Shown: positions 16,807 through 25,772, counted from the first letter of the stretch. The stretch: DNA of 45,199 nucleotides from an uncultured Clostridia bacterium (GCA_944379995.1 CALWGF010000014.1:1-45199), one strand, 5' to 3'. Program-made: numbers and translations. Notes: generated by a model from the sequence alone, not told the origin.

Positions 16807-18603
16807 ATGAGAATTACAGGAAGTATAAAATATAAACTTATGATAATGTATTTAGGCTTAGTACTTATAGTTACTATTGTAAGTGGTACCTATATTCTTA
16901 TAAGCCTTCAGAACATAGAGCAGGAAAAGGCTAAAACACAACTTAAATTATATACAGATAGAATACAAGAGCAAGTTATATCTAATGGAGATGAAAGTAA
17001 ATTTCAAGAGGAATTACTAAAATTTTCTCAGGGTGGTTATAATATATCAAACACTCAAGGTAATATAATAGATGTTAATGGTAACACAATAGCATCTACA
17101 ACAGTTGCAAAAGAACCTTTTCCCGAATATAGAAATGCTTCTGTAATATCTGCACTTTCAGGAACAGAATCTTTTGATATATTTAAAAGAAGTACAGATA
17201 CATCTGGTCTTGCAAAATATTGGATAAGTTATGCTTCTCCTATATATGACTTGGAAGGTAATGTTAAATATGTTATATTTTCAAGAATTGATGCTACTGA
17301 TATAAAAGCAAGTCTTGAACAAACAAGAAGAAGCATAATTATATCATTATTTATAGCCCTTACACTTACAGCTTTTATGGGTTATATATTCGCAAAAACA
17401 ATTACTGGTCCTATACTTGAACTTACATCAAAAGCAAAAGCATTAGCAAATGGAAATCTTAATCAAAAGGCTAGTGTTAAATCTAATGATGAAATAGGTC
17501 AGCTTACAATGAGTTTTAATAATATGGCAAAAGAACTTCATAAAAATATAAATATTATTTCTAATGAAAAAAATAAACTTGAAATAATACTTCATAATAT
17601 GAGTGATGGTGTTATATCATATGATAGCGTTGGAAATCTTATGCATGTAAATAGTGTAGCAATAGAAATGCTTGAATTAACAGAATTTAATATGAGTTTT
17701 ACTGATTTTATAAAAGCTTTTGATATTAATTCTGGTGTATATATAGATATTACAAAAGAACAATCTAAAAAAGTAACATTTCCTGTTGGTAAAAAATTTA
17801 TAACTGCTTATTTTACACCATATTACAGAGAAAAATATATTATAGATGGTATAGTTGTAGTATTACAAGATATAACAGAAGCCAAAAAACTTGATGATAT
17901 GAGAAAAGAGTTTGTTGCTAATGTTTCACATGAGTTAAGAACACCTCTTACAACTGTAAAAAGTTATACAGAAACTCTTATTGATGGAGCTGTTGATGAT
18001 AAAGAAATAGCAATGGAGTTTCTTGGTATAATAAATAATGAAGCTGATAGAATGTCTTTTCTTGTTAGAGATTTATTACAACTTTCAAGATTTGATAATA
18101 AACAAATTATTCTTTCTGTAAGCGAAATAGACCTTAATGCTTATATGAATGATGTTGTAAAACAAAATAAAATACATGCTGATGCAAAAGAACAAAATTT
18201 ATATTTTATACCATATCATAAAGATGTTATTATACAAGGTGACCGTGACAGAATAGGTCAAGTAGTAAATAATATAATAACAAATGCTATAAAATATAGT
18301 CTTAATAAAGCAGAAATAAAAATTTTTATTGAAGAAGATGAAAAATATTATAAACTTACTGTAAAAGATACTGGAATGGGTATACCAAAAAGTGATATTC
18401 CTAGAATATTTGAGAGATTTTATAGAGTTGATAAGGCTAGAAGCAGAGCTATGGGTGGAACAGGTCTTGGACTTTCAATAGCAAAAGAAATAATGGAAAT
18501 ACATGATGGTAAAATTACTGTTGAAAGTGAATATGGAAAAGGAACAGCTATGACTATGTGGTTTAATAAAAACTTTAATGGTATAATAAAAGACAATAAT
18601 TAA
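16807..18603 (+). CDS. walK: sensor histidine kinase WalK (YycG/VicK)
   Basis: Membrane kinase partner of WalR, 598 aa. Helix 1 is at about 12-34, an extracytoplasmic sensor domain at 35-175 (PAS-like, ending in a conserved SRIDATDIKASL), helix 2 at about 176-197, HAMP at 198-250, cytoplasmic PAS at about 255-360 (NMSDGVISYDSVG), and the phospho-acceptor His375 in ANVSHELRTP. The ATPase domain shows NIITNAIKYSL (N box), DTGMGIP (G1), RFYRVD (F) and GGTGLGLSIAKEI (G2). This domain order is that of WalK with an extracellular Cache/PAS domain, as in B. subtilis. SD GGAG ten bases ahead. Cotranscribed with walR. Confidence 0.93.
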   Translation: MRITGSIKYKLMIMYLGLVLIVTIVSGTYILISLQNIEQEKAKTQLKLYTDRIQEQVISNGDESKFQEELLKFSQGGYNISNTQGNIIDVNGNTIASTTVAKEPFPEYRNASVISALSGTESFDIFKRSTDTSGLAKYWISYASPIYDLEGNVKYVIFSRIDATDIKASLEQTRRSIIISLFIALTLTAFMGYIFAKTITGPILELTSKAKALANGNLNQKASVKSNDEIGQLTMSFNNMAKELHKNINIISNEKNKLEIILHNMSDGVISYDSVGNLMHVNSVAIEMLELTEFNMSFTDFIKAFDINSGVYIDITKEQSKKVTFPVGKKFITAYFTPYYREKYIIDGIVVVLQDITEAKKLDDMRKEFVANVSHELRTPLTTVKSYTETLIDGAVDDKEIAMEFLGIINNEADRMSFLVRDLLQLSRFDNKQIILSVSEIDLNAYMNDVVKQNKIHADAKEQNLYFIPYHKDVIIQGDRDRIGQVVNNIITNAIKYSLNKAEIKIFIEEDEKYYKLTVKDTGMGIPKSDIPRIFERFYRVDKARSRAMGGTGLGLSIAKEIMEIHDGKITVESEYGKGTAMTMWFNKNFNGIIKDNN

Positions 18604-18630
18604 GTATTGTTTCCTTATGTGCCAATATAA

Positions 18631-18669
18631 TGTAATTCAAAAGTAAGGCATATGTAATATAATTGTAAC
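18631..18669 (+). promoter_or_regulatory. WalR-type direct-repeat box
   Basis: TGTAAT (18653-18658), five bases, TGTAAC (18664-18669) fits the published WalR/YycF site TGTWAH-N5-TGTWAH exactly. A third TGTAAT lies at 18631-18636, so starts are 22 and 11 bp apart, all on one helix face. The box ends exactly 10 bp before a TATAAT at 18680, the geometry of OmpR/PhoB-class activated promoters whose box replaces the -35. Confidence 0.65.
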
Positions 18670-18679
18670 ATTACTGTTT

Positions 18680-18685
18680 TATAAT
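18680..18685 (+). promoter_or_regulatory. -10 box of an internal wal promoter
   Basis: A perfect TATAAT with no good -35 17 bp upstream (that stretch is taken by the WalR-type box). It would start transcription near 18692, about 40 nt before the exported Ig-like protein. Confidence 0.55.
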
Positions 18686-18732
18686 ATGTTCATGTGGAAA
18701 TAATTATAGTAAAGGAAGGAGGCTGCATAAAG

Positions 18733-19188
18733 ATGAAAACCAAAATTTTTGGGTTGTTATTATTCTTATTTGTATTTTTTGCTCCTACTTTCGCTTATGC
18801 AGATGAGTATTCTTCCAATGAAGTTAATTTTTCTGTTACAAGTGGAGTTGTTATAGGAGATACAGAGTCTACATTTGATAAAACAAGAACTATTACAGGC
18901 TGGAGTGAAAATGGTTCTGTCATATCAATATCTTTAAATAAAAAAAATGCAAGTGGAACTCTTAATAATTATGCAAATTATGAAATAGAAATAGGTCCTA
19001 CTGGTTTGTTTAGTCAAACAGTTGAACTTGAAATCGGTGAAAATATTATATATATTGAAGCTTGTAAAAATGGTAAAAATACAAGTGGTGCAAGTTGTGT
19101 AATAAAAAGAAAAAATAGACTTATTAAAACAGAACTTGAAAACGGTATAAGTATACCTGGAATAAATACTATGATAGCATTATATTGA
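18733..19188 (+). CDS. small exported Ig-like protein in the wal locus
   Basis: A 151-aa protein with a clear signal peptide (MKTKIFGLLLFLFVFFAPTF, cleavage after AYA near residue 22), so it is secreted or membrane-surface associated. The mature part reads as one beta-sandwich of the bacterial Ig/glucodextranase-B type: a TITGWSENGSVISISL strand pair (about 55-70), then GPTGLFSQTVEL and GENIIYIEACKNGK, the usual G-x-F-x-x-x-[VL]-x-L-x-x-G-x-N-x-I pattern. I know no named family member at this position. ATG 18733 has AGGAGG. It is between walK and the walH-like gene, and its stop is 11 bp before the next start. A WalR-type box precedes it, suggesting it is controlled by WalR. Function unknown. 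Confidence 0.72.
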   Translation: MKTKIFGLLLFLFVFFAPTFAYADEYSSNEVNFSVTSGVVIGDTESTFDKTRTITGWSENGSVISISLNKKNASGTLNNYANYEIEIGPTGLFSQTVELEIGENIIYIEACKNGKNTSGASCVIKRKNRLIKTELENGISIPGINTMIALY

Positions 19189-19199
19189 CGGTGATAATT

Positions 19200-20588
19200 A
19201 TGAAACTTAGCAAGATACAAAACTTTGTAATCATTGCTTTGGTCATAGCTACCGTAGTTCAGACTGGAAAGTTATGGCTTTATGATAATGATGGTCATAA
19301 CTTTTTTTATACCGTTTTTGCTGATTTTATAAATGATGGTAGCACATATAGTGGAGAAACATATATACTTGAACCATCTAGTATTATAACAGGTTATGGT
19401 AATAAAAAATTTTCTAAATTTTATTGTGAGTCTGACAATAGTGGTATATATGACCTTGGGAATGATGGTATTAAAGAATTATTTTCAAAGGGAGAATTTT
19501 TGGAAAAATCTCAACTTGATTGGGATTCTTTTTTAATATCTAAATGTTTGATTTTTAAATATAGTCAAAGTGTTAATATAAATGACTTTGAAACATCATT
19601 TGGCAAAAATAAAGATTTGAAAAATGATTTTAATTTTAATAGTATTTTGATATATCCACAAATGAATTATGGTTCTACACTTAAAATTTCTTTTGTAGAT
19701 TTAGAAAAAGAAGAAAGTTATAATTATAAAATTACAAGCAGTAAAGTTTCAAAAGATATTTATGATGCTATTGAAAAAAGACAAAATAATGAGATAAAAT
19801 CAGATAATCAAATAACATATATATCTACAAAACAAAGTGGTTTTAATATATTTTATGATAATGTTTTTGTACCTCAATGGACTGAAAATCAGATTGAATA
19901 TAGCCTTTTAAAAAGAACAAATCCTTTTGAACAAAATGGAGATTTCTCTGTAAGTATATTTGAGTCATATATAGATGATTTTTTTGATAATAGTACATCA
20001 AAATGGAGTGAAGTAAATGAACAAGGAGGCTATCTTTTTAGTGATGATAATACAGTTGTAAAATATAGTGTTACAGGACTTTTGGAATATTTTAATTATA
20101 AAGCTGTTGATGAAAATGTGGAAGAAAGTTTTATAAAATCTTATTCAGCTGCTAAAAATTTTATTAAAAGTGATAATTCTTTAAAAACTGATATATATTT
20201 AGAAAATTGGTATAAAGAAAATGATGAATATATATTTTGTTTTAATTATACTGTAAATAATATGCCCCTTATACCTTCTGATATATTAAAAGAGATGAAT
20301 AATTTGGATTATTGTATAGAAATAAGTGTAAAAAATAATAGTGTGAGAAAATATAGAAGAATTGCATATAACTATGAAAAAGAAAATAAAACAGGTTTAA
20401 TTAATAAAGAATTTATAAAAGCATTAGACGAAACTGTAATGATAAATTATCAAAATAGTGGTGGTAGTATTGTTACAAATGTAGATGATATAAAACTTGC
20501 ATATTATATGAGCGGAAAAGACAGTATTAAATTAAGATGGTTTACAACAATAAATAATAATGTATATTCTGTAAGCTGCGAGAAATAA
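19200..20588 (+). CDS. WalH/YycH-like two-component regulatory membrane protein
   Basis: A 462-aa protein with one N-terminal membrane helix (about residues 6-24) and a large extracytoplasmic part, the topology of YycH, which together with YycI binds WalK and tunes its activity in Bacillus. Sequence is strongly diverged; I base the call on position (walR, walK, this gene, YycI-like gene), topology and length, with weak local similarity such as the N-terminal KLWLYD. I see no catalytic motif. ATG 19200 has only a weak SD (GGTGA); a TTG at 19185 overlapping the previous stop is an alternative. It is followed 10 bp later by the YycI-like gene. Confidence 0.68.
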   Translation: MKLSKIQNFVIIALVIATVVQTGKLWLYDNDGHNFFYTVFADFINDGSTYSGETYILEPSSIITGYGNKKFSKFYCESDNSGIYDLGNDGIKELFSKGEFLEKSQLDWDSFLISKCLIFKYSQSVNINDFETSFGKNKDLKNDFNFNSILIYPQMNYGSTLKISFVDLEKEESYNYKITSSKVSKDIYDAIEKRQNNEIKSDNQITYISTKQSGFNIFYDNVFVPQWTENQIEYSLLKRTNPFEQNGDFSVSIFESYIDDFFDNSTSKWSEVNEQGGYLFSDDNTVVKYSVTGLLEYFNYKAVDENVEESFIKSYSAAKNFIKSDNSLKTDIYLENWYKENDEYIFCFNYTVNNMPLIPSDILKEMNNLDYCIEISVKNNSVRKYRRIAYNYEKENKTGLINKEFIKALDETVMINYQNSGGSIVTNVDDIKLAYYMSGKDSIKLRWFTTINNNVYSVSCEK

Positions 20589-20598
20589 GGAGAATTAT

Positions 20599-21435
20599 AT
20601 GGATTGGAATATTGCAAAAAAGATGGTTATATTTATACTTATAGTTCTCAATGCTGTGTTATTCTTCTTTAATTATAAAGGAAATCAAGACTATAAAATC
20701 TCACAAGCTAGAGAAAAAGCAGTTATAGATGTTCTTTCTGACAGAAATATATATATTTATACAGAACTTGAATATGATTATTCACCTATGAGAAAAATAA
20801 ATATTTCACCTATTTATTTGACAAGAGATGATATAGTAAATACCTTTTTTAAAGATGAAGATGCTAAAATATCAATAGAATTTGGTAATAATATAATAAA
20901 AAGTGATACTAAAACAGTAACGTATAAAGACAATAATTTACAGGTTATATATAATCAATATGATGATGTTATAAAAGACTTCGATTATGAAAAAGCTGAA
21001 AAAATTTCAAAAGATATGCTTTTAAAAATAGAAGGAAATAATAATAAATATAGTATTCTTGATGTAATAGAACTTGATTATGGATACACTTTTATATATT
21101 GCGAAAAATATAAAGGTAATTATATATATCCTAGTAGATATGAAATAACTGTAAATAATAAAGGTGTTGAAAGTATTATAGCCATGTACTGTAATATAGA
21201 AGGATATATAGATGAAAAAAGTGAAATATATGGTGTTGATGAAGCCTTATTTACATTTTCTGATTATATAATTAATAGTGCTACTGTTGATAAAATAGAA
21301 ATGGTATATGATTATCAATCAAAAGATAAAGATGGTGTTGATATATCATCAAAAATTGTACCTTACTATTTTATATATGTAATGGAAGAGGAAAAACCTT
21401 ATATGGTTAATGCTTATACAAATAAAATAAGATAG
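20599..21435 (+). CDS. WalI/YycI-like two-component regulatory protein
   Basis: A 278-aa protein with the typical YycI beginning MDWN, a single membrane helix at about residues 6-24 (MVIFILIVLNAVLFFF) and an extracytoplasmic domain. In Bacillus YycI and YycH form a membrane complex with WalK that adjusts kinase output. The C-terminal region with IVPYYFIYVMEEEKPYMVNA matches the YycI-type ending, where the domain closes on a strand used for the YycH-like fold. AAGGAG SD. It is the last gene before a terminator, so the first wal transcript is walR-walK-Ig-walH-walI; murA and walJ come under separate signals. Confidence 0.75.
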   Translation: MDWNIAKKMVIFILIVLNAVLFFFNYKGNQDYKISQAREKAVIDVLSDRNIYIYTELEYDYSPMRKINISPIYLTRDDIVNTFFKDEDAKISIEFGNNIIKSDTKTVTYKDNNLQVIYNQYDDVIKDFDYEKAEKISKDMLLKIEGNNNKYSILDVIELDYGYTFIYCEKYKGNYIYPSRYEITVNNKGVESIIAMYCNIEGYIDEKSEIYGVDEALFTFSDYIINSATVDKIEMVYDYQSKDKDGVDISSKIVPYYFIYVMEEEKPYMVNAYTNKIR

Positions 21436-21556
21436 TATTTTATGTATATAACTTGGCAAAATAAATAAAAAATAAAGTGTTTTTATGCTAAAATATAAGC
21501 TAAAATCCATTTTATTTTTATATATTGAAAAAAGTCTTTATTGTTTAACAGTTTGG

Positions 21557-21565
21557 TGGTATAAT
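21557..21565 (+). promoter_or_regulatory. extended -10 upstream of the murA leader terminator
   Basis: TGGTATAAT is an extended -10 (TGn plus a perfect TATAAT) with a weak TTATTG 16 bp upstream. Transcription would begin near 21572 and soon meet the terminator at 21595, so it may serve an attenuated murA leader or a very short RNA. Confidence 0.45.
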
Positions 21566-21594
21566 GCTTAAAGTAATTTGATTTTAATTTTGAT

Positions 21595-21620
21595 AAAAAG
21601 CCTTTTTTTAAGGCTTTTTT
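21595..21620 (+). terminator. terminator between walI-like and murA
   Basis: AAAAAGCCTT/AAGGCTTTTT with a loop of five T, followed by T. It separates the wal transcript from murA. Confidence 0.82.
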
Positions 21621-21640
21621 ACTGTACAAATAATTTGTTA

Positions 21641-21669
21641 TTGACTCGCCCGTTTCGTTGGGATAAAAA
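21641..21669 (+). promoter_or_regulatory. possible murA promoter
   Basis: TTGACT (21641-21646), a 17-bp unusually G/C-rich spacer and TAAAAA (21664-21669). The start would fall next to the murA SD (GGAAGGA, 21673-21679), leaving a very short leader, so I hold this weakly. Confidence 0.35.
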
Positions 21670-21692
21670 ATTGGAAGGATTTGAATTATTAT

Positions 21693-22952
21693 ATGGATAA
21701 ACTTGTTATTAACGGTCAGAAAAGACTTTGCGGTGAAGTAAGTATAAGTGGTGCAAAAAATGCAGCAGTTGCTATTTTACCAGCAGCTATTATGGCTGAT
21801 GGGGTTTGTATAATTGAAAATTTGCCTAATATAGAAGATGTTACAAGCCTTTTTAATACACTTAGTAAATTGGGAGCAAAATGTGAGTTTATTGATAAAC
21901 ATACACTTAAAATAGATAGCAGAAATATTAAAAATGTAAGTGCAACTTATGAAGAAGTAAGAAAAATAAGAGCATCATATTATCTTCTTGGTGCATTATT
22001 AGGTAGATTTAAAAAAGCAGAAGTTTCTATGCCGGGAGGCTGCAATTTTGGTTCAAGACCTATTGACCTTCATCTTAAGGGATTTAAGGCACTTGGTGCA
22101 GAAGTTTTTGATGATGATGATGTTGTAAGAGTTAATGCTGAAAACCTTCATGGTGCTTCAATATATATGGACCAAGTAAGTGTTGGTGCAACAATAAATA
22201 TTATGCTTGCAGCCTGTCTTGCAGAAGGTAATACTGTAATTGAAAATGCTGCAAAAGAGCCGCATGTAGTTGATACTGCAAATTTCCTTAATATTATGGG
22301 AGCAAAAATTAAAGGTGCAGGTACTGATGTAATAAAAATTACAGGAGTTCCTAAACTTCATGGTGCTGAATATACAATTATTCCAGACCAAATTGAAGCT
22401 GGTACATATATGATAGCAGCAGCTATTACTGGTGGAGATGTTATAGTAAAAAATATTATTCCAAAACATATGGATTGTCTTTCTGCAAAACTTGAGGAAA
22501 TGGACGTAACAATAGAGGAATTTGATGACTCTATAAGAGTTTTAGCTGATAAACCTCTTAAAAATGTAAATGTAAAAACTATGAGTTATCCAGGTTTTCC
22601 AACAGATTTACAACCTCAAATGGCAGCACTTCTTACTGTATGCATGGGTGAAAATATAATTACTGAAAATGTATGGGACAATAGATATCAGTATATAGAC
22701 CAACTTAGAAAACTTGGTGCTGATGTTGATATTAATGGCAGAACTGCAAAAATACAAGGTGTAGAAAAGCTTTTTGGAAATAATGTAGCAGCAACTGACC
22801 TTAGAGCAGGAGCAGCTATGATTATAGCAGGACTAGCAGCAGAAGGAAAAACTGAAATTACAAATGTAAAATATATAGACAGAGGTTATGAAGATGTTGA
22901 ACATAAATTTGGAAACCTTGGTGCTGATATAAAAAGAGTTAAAGAAGATTAA
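21693..22952 (+). CDS. murA: UDP-N-acetylglucosamine 1-carboxyvinyltransferase
   Basis: Catalyses the first committed step of peptidoglycan synthesis, transfer of enolpyruvate from PEP to UDP-GlcNAc (the product of GlmU, also here). The family signatures are Lys22 and Asn23 (GAKNAA), Arg93 (KIRAS), the active-site Cys117 in [14 protein letters not shown], the target of fosfomycin, and TDLQPQ near 305-310. 419 aa is full length. ATG 21693 is chosen; an in-frame TTG at 21681 is too close to the SD. It sits between two terminators inside the wal neighbourhood, so it has its own transcript, although it keeps company with wall-control genes. Confidence 0.95.
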   Translation: MDKLVINGQKRLCGEVSISGAKNAAVAILPAAIMADGVCIIENLPNIEDVTSLFNTLSKLGAKCEFIDKHTLKIDSRNIKNVSATYEEVRKIRASYYLLGALLGRFKKAEVSMPGGCNFGSRPIDLHLKGFKALGAEVFDDDDVVRVNAENLHGASIYMDQVSVGATINIMLAACLAEGNTVIENAAKEPHVVDTANFLNIMGAKIKGAGTDVIKITGVPKLHGAEYTIIPDQIEAGTYMIAAAITGGDVIVKNIIPKHMDCLSAKLEEMDVTIEEFDDSIRVLADKPLKNVNVKTMSYPGFPTDLQPQMAALLTVCMGENIITENVWDNRYQYIDQLRKLGADVDINGRTAKIQGVEKLFGNNVAATDLRAGAAMIIAGLAAEGKTEITNVKYIDRGYEDVEHKFGNLGADIKRVKED

Positions 22953-22958
22953 TTTCTG

Positions 22959-22991
22959 TCGCTGGAACTTTTTGGTTTCAGCGATTTTTTA
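22959..22991 (+). terminator. terminator after murA
   Basis: TCGCTGGAAC pairs with GTTTCAGCGA (one G-T wobble) around a six-base loop, then six T. Confidence 0.9.
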
Positions 22992-23015
22992 TAATTGGAA
23001 AAAGGTGGTGAAAAA

Positions 23016-23810
23016 ATGTCTGTAAGATTTTGTCCAATAGCAAGCGGAAGTAGTGGTAATTGCATTTATACAGGTACAGAAAGTACAAATATACTTTTTG
23101 ATGCAGGAATTAGTGGTAAAAAAATAAAAGAGGGTCTTGATATACTTAATGTTGATGGAAATAAAATAGATGCTTTATTTATAACACATGAACATAGTGA
23201 CCATATAAAGGGTGCAGGTATAATTTCAAGAAGGTTTGATATACCTATATATGCCACAGAAGGTACATGGAAAGCTATGGAAAGCTCAATAGGTGAAATA
23301 TCAAGAAAAAATATTAAAATAATATATAGTGGTGAAAGCTGTGTTATAAATGATATGTGTGTAATGCCTTTTGATATACCTCATGATGCAGCAGAGCCGG
23401 TTGGATATAGTATATTTGCAAAAAACTATAAAATGACAATAGCAACTGATTTAGGGCATATTACAGAAACTGTAAAAGAAAATATAATAGGTTCTGATGT
23501 AATACTTATTGAGTCAAACCATGATGTAGATATGCTTAAATGTGGTTCTTATCCTTGGGCTTTAAAACAACGTATATTAGGGGATAAAGGTCATATATCA
23601 AATGAAACAGCAGGTAAATTTATATCTGAAATAATGGATAATAAACTTAAACATATATATTTAGGACATTTAAGTGATGAAAATAATGAACCACATCTTG
23701 CCTATGAAACTGTAAGAAGTATTTTAAATGAAAATGATATAGAAGTAGGAACATATCTTAAAATGGATATGGCTTCAAGATATACTAATAGTTGCCCTGT
23801 TATATTGTGA
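23016..23810 (+). CDS. walJ: WalJ (YycJ/VicX) MBL-fold metallo-hydrolase
   Basis: Metallo-beta-lactamase-fold protein of 264 aa, the conserved distal member of the wal locus. The metal-binding motif HEHSDH is at residues 58-63, with further ligands expected from FDIPHDAAEPVGY near 113-125 and ATDLGHI near 144-150. B. subtilis YycJ/WalJ is a cytosolic exonuclease-type MBL protein linked to replication-division coordination and DNA mismatch repair. ATG 23016 has AAGGTGGTG; a TTG at 22995 would overlap the hairpin tail. The rlmH gene begins eight bases after its stop. Confidence 0.9.
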   Translation: MSVRFCPIASGSSGNCIYTGTESTNILFDAGISGKKIKEGLDILNVDGNKIDALFITHEHSDHIKGAGIISRRFDIPIYATEGTWKAMESSIGEISRKNIKIIYSGESCVINDMCVMPFDIPHDAAEPVGYSIFAKNYKMTIATDLGHITETVKENIIGSDVILIESNHDVDMLKCGSYPWALKQRILGDKGHISNETAGKFISEIMDNKLKHIYLGHLSDENNEPHLAYETVRSILNENDIEVGTYLKMDMASRYTNSCPVIL

Positions 23811-23818
23811 GGTAAAAT

Positions 23819-24298
23819 ATGAAAATTTCTATAATATGTGTTGGAAAATTAAAAGAAAAATATTGGAATTTAGCTATTGATGAATATTCAAAACGACTTA
23901 GTAAATATATAAAACTTGAAATAATAGAAGTTCCTGACGAGAAGGCTCCTGAAACAATGAGTTTAGCTGAAGAAGAAATTGTTAAGAAAAAAGAAGGGGA
24001 AAGAATACTTAAAAATATTAAAGATGATGCATATTGTGTTGCTCTTGCCATAGATGGAAAAAATTTTAGTTCTGAAGAATTAGCAGATTTTGTAGAGAAA
24101 ACAACTTTAAGAGGTATAAGTCATATAGTTTTTATTATAGGTGGTTCTTTGGGATTATCTAAAGAAGTTATGAACAGAGCAAACTATTATTTAAGTTTTT
24201 CTAAAATGACTTTTCCACATCAAATGATGAGAGTTATACTTCTTGAACAAATTTATAGAGCTATAAAAATAAATAGAAATGAACCATATCATAAATGA
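23819..24298 (+). CDS. rlmH: 23S rRNA pseudouridine-1915 N3-methyltransferase
   Basis: SPOUT-class methyltransferase of 159 aa that methylates pseudouridine 1915 in helix 69 of 23S rRNA with SAM. The alpha/beta-knot SAM site FIIGGSLGL is at about residues 105-113, and the C-terminal [22 protein letters not shown] segment near 130-150 is the most conserved part of the family. The ATG has GAGGT overlapping the walJ stop, so the two genes are translationally coupled. The linkage walJ-rlmH is common in Firmicutes. Confidence 0.95.
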   Translation: MKISIICVGKLKEKYWNLAIDEYSKRLSKYIKLEIIEVPDEKAPETMSLAEEEIVKKKEGERILKNIKDDAYCVALAIDGKNFSSEELADFVEKTTLRGISHIVFIIGGSLGLSKEVMNRANYYLSFSKMTFPHQMMRVILLEQIYRAIKINRNEPYHK

Positions 24299-24305
24299 TA
24301 TAAAT

Positions 24306-24341
24306 AAAAAGCCTTGATTTTATTGTAATTCAAGGCTTTTT
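24306..24341. terminator. bidirectional terminator between rlmH and murC
   Basis: AAAAAGCCTTGA (24306-24317) and TCAAGGCTTTTT (24330-24341) pair perfectly. A and T runs on the outer sides let it serve both converging genes. Confidence 0.88.
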
Positions 24342-24348
24342 ATAATTA

Positions 24349-25734
24349 TTATTTCATATTAACAAGTTTTTCACCAACAGTATAAATATCTCCAGCACCC
24401 ATAGTTATTAAAAGGTCACCTTCATTACAGTTTTCTGAAACATATTTTAATATATCATCAAGACTGCCTATATACTTAATGTCTTTTCCTCTTTCTTTTA
24501 TTTTTTCAGCTAATTGTTTTGATGAAACAAGACCAGTGTCTTTTTCTCTTGCAGCATATATATCTGCCATTATTATTTTATCAGCATCATCAAAAGCTTC
24601 TGAAAACTCATTAAAAAGATTATAAGTTCTTGTATATGTGTGTGGTTGGAATACACACCAAAGTGTATTATGTTTTACATTTTTTGCAGCAGCAAGTGTT
24701 GCTTTTATTTCTGTTGGGTGATGTGCATAATCATCAATTACATTTACGCCTTTATAAGTTCCTTTTCTTTGAAATCTTCTGTTTGTACCACCGTAATTAG
24801 AAAGCCCTTGTGATATTTTTTCAAAAGAAATTCCAAGAAAGTTTGTAGCAGCACAAGCAGCAAGTGCATTACTTATATTATGTTCACCAGGTATATTAAG
24901 GTTTATTTCTCCTATCTCTTTACCTTTATAACATACTGTAAATGAATTTTTTCCATTTTCATGATGTATTATATTAGTTGCATACCAATCAGCATTTTTA
25001 TTTTTTGTACTGTACTTTTCGAATTTACAATCAATATTTTCTGTGTAGAAATCAGTATTATCTATTTCATCATTTATTATAAGCATACCATTTTTAGGTA
25101 TTCTTCCTGCGAATTTATGGAATGAATTTTTTACATTATCAAATGTTTTAAAATAATCTAAGTGGTCAGCCTCTATATTAAGTATTATACCTACAAGAGG
25201 ATTAAACTTTAAAAAGCTATCAAAGTATTCACAAGCTTCTGCTATAAAATATTTTGATGTACCTACTTTTGTATTTCCGTTTATTGATGGAAGTATACCA
25301 CCTACTGATATTGTAGGGTCTGTGTTTGCAGCAAGAAGTATTTCTGATACCATAGATGTTGTTGTTGTCTTACCATGTGTTCCAGATACTGCAACTGAGT
25401 CTTCATATTCTGCCATTATATGTCCAAGAAGTTCTGCTCTATCCATTATATCTATTGAAAGCTCTTTTGCTTTTAAAAGCTCTGGATTATCCATTTTTAC
25501 AGCAGCTGTATATACAACAAGGTCATATTCATTTGTAATATTTTCACTTCTATGACCTATATTTATTTTTATACCAATACTTTCAAGATGTTTTGTTGTA
25601 TTAGAAACATTCATATCTGTACCAGCTACATTAACACCCCTTGATTTAAGTATTTCTGCAAGCCCTGACATACTTATGCCGCCTATACCTATAAAATAAA
25701 CATTTTTATATTTTATACTGAAACCGTCTTTCAT
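24349..25734 (-). CDS. murC: UDP-N-acetylmuramate--L-alanine ligase
   Basis: Cytosolic ATP-dependent ligase that adds L-alanine to UDP-MurNAc, the first amino acid of the peptidoglycan stem peptide. Residues 16-24 GIGGISMSG form the N-terminal UDP-binding loop, GTHGKTTT at 118-125 is the ATP P-loop, NIEADHLDYF and DYAHHPTEIKAT are the central and C-terminal Mur-ligase motifs. At 461 aa it is complete. I start it at the ATG (complement of 25734), which has GGGG nine bases ahead; a TTG 15 bases earlier lies in front of that SD. It converges on rlmH and is divergent from glgC. Confidence 0.95.
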   Translation of the reverse strand: MKDGFSIKYKNVYFIGIGGISMSGLAEILKSRGVNVAGTDMNVSNTTKHLESIGIKINIGHRSENITNEYDLVVYTAAVKMDNPELLKAKELSIDIMDRAELLGHIMAEYEDSVAVSGTHGKTTTTSMVSEILLAANTDPTISVGGILPSINGNTKVGTSKYFIAEACEYFDSFLKFNPLVGIILNIEADHLDYFKTFDNVKNSFHKFAGRIPKNGMLIINDEIDNTDFYTENIDCKFEKYSTKNKNADWYATNIIHHENGKNSFTVCYKGKEIGEINLNIPGEHNISNALAACAATNFLGISFEKISQGLSNYGGTNRRFQRKGTYKGVNVIDDYAHHPTEIKATLAAAKNVKHNTLWCVFQPHTYTRTYNLFNEFSEAFDDADKIIMADIYAAREKDTGLVSSKQLAEKIKERGKDIKYIGSLDDILKYVSENCNEGDLLITMGAGDIYTVGEKLVNMK

Positions 25735-25772
25735 TTCTAAACGCCCCAATCATATTTTTAATCTTTTTAAAA

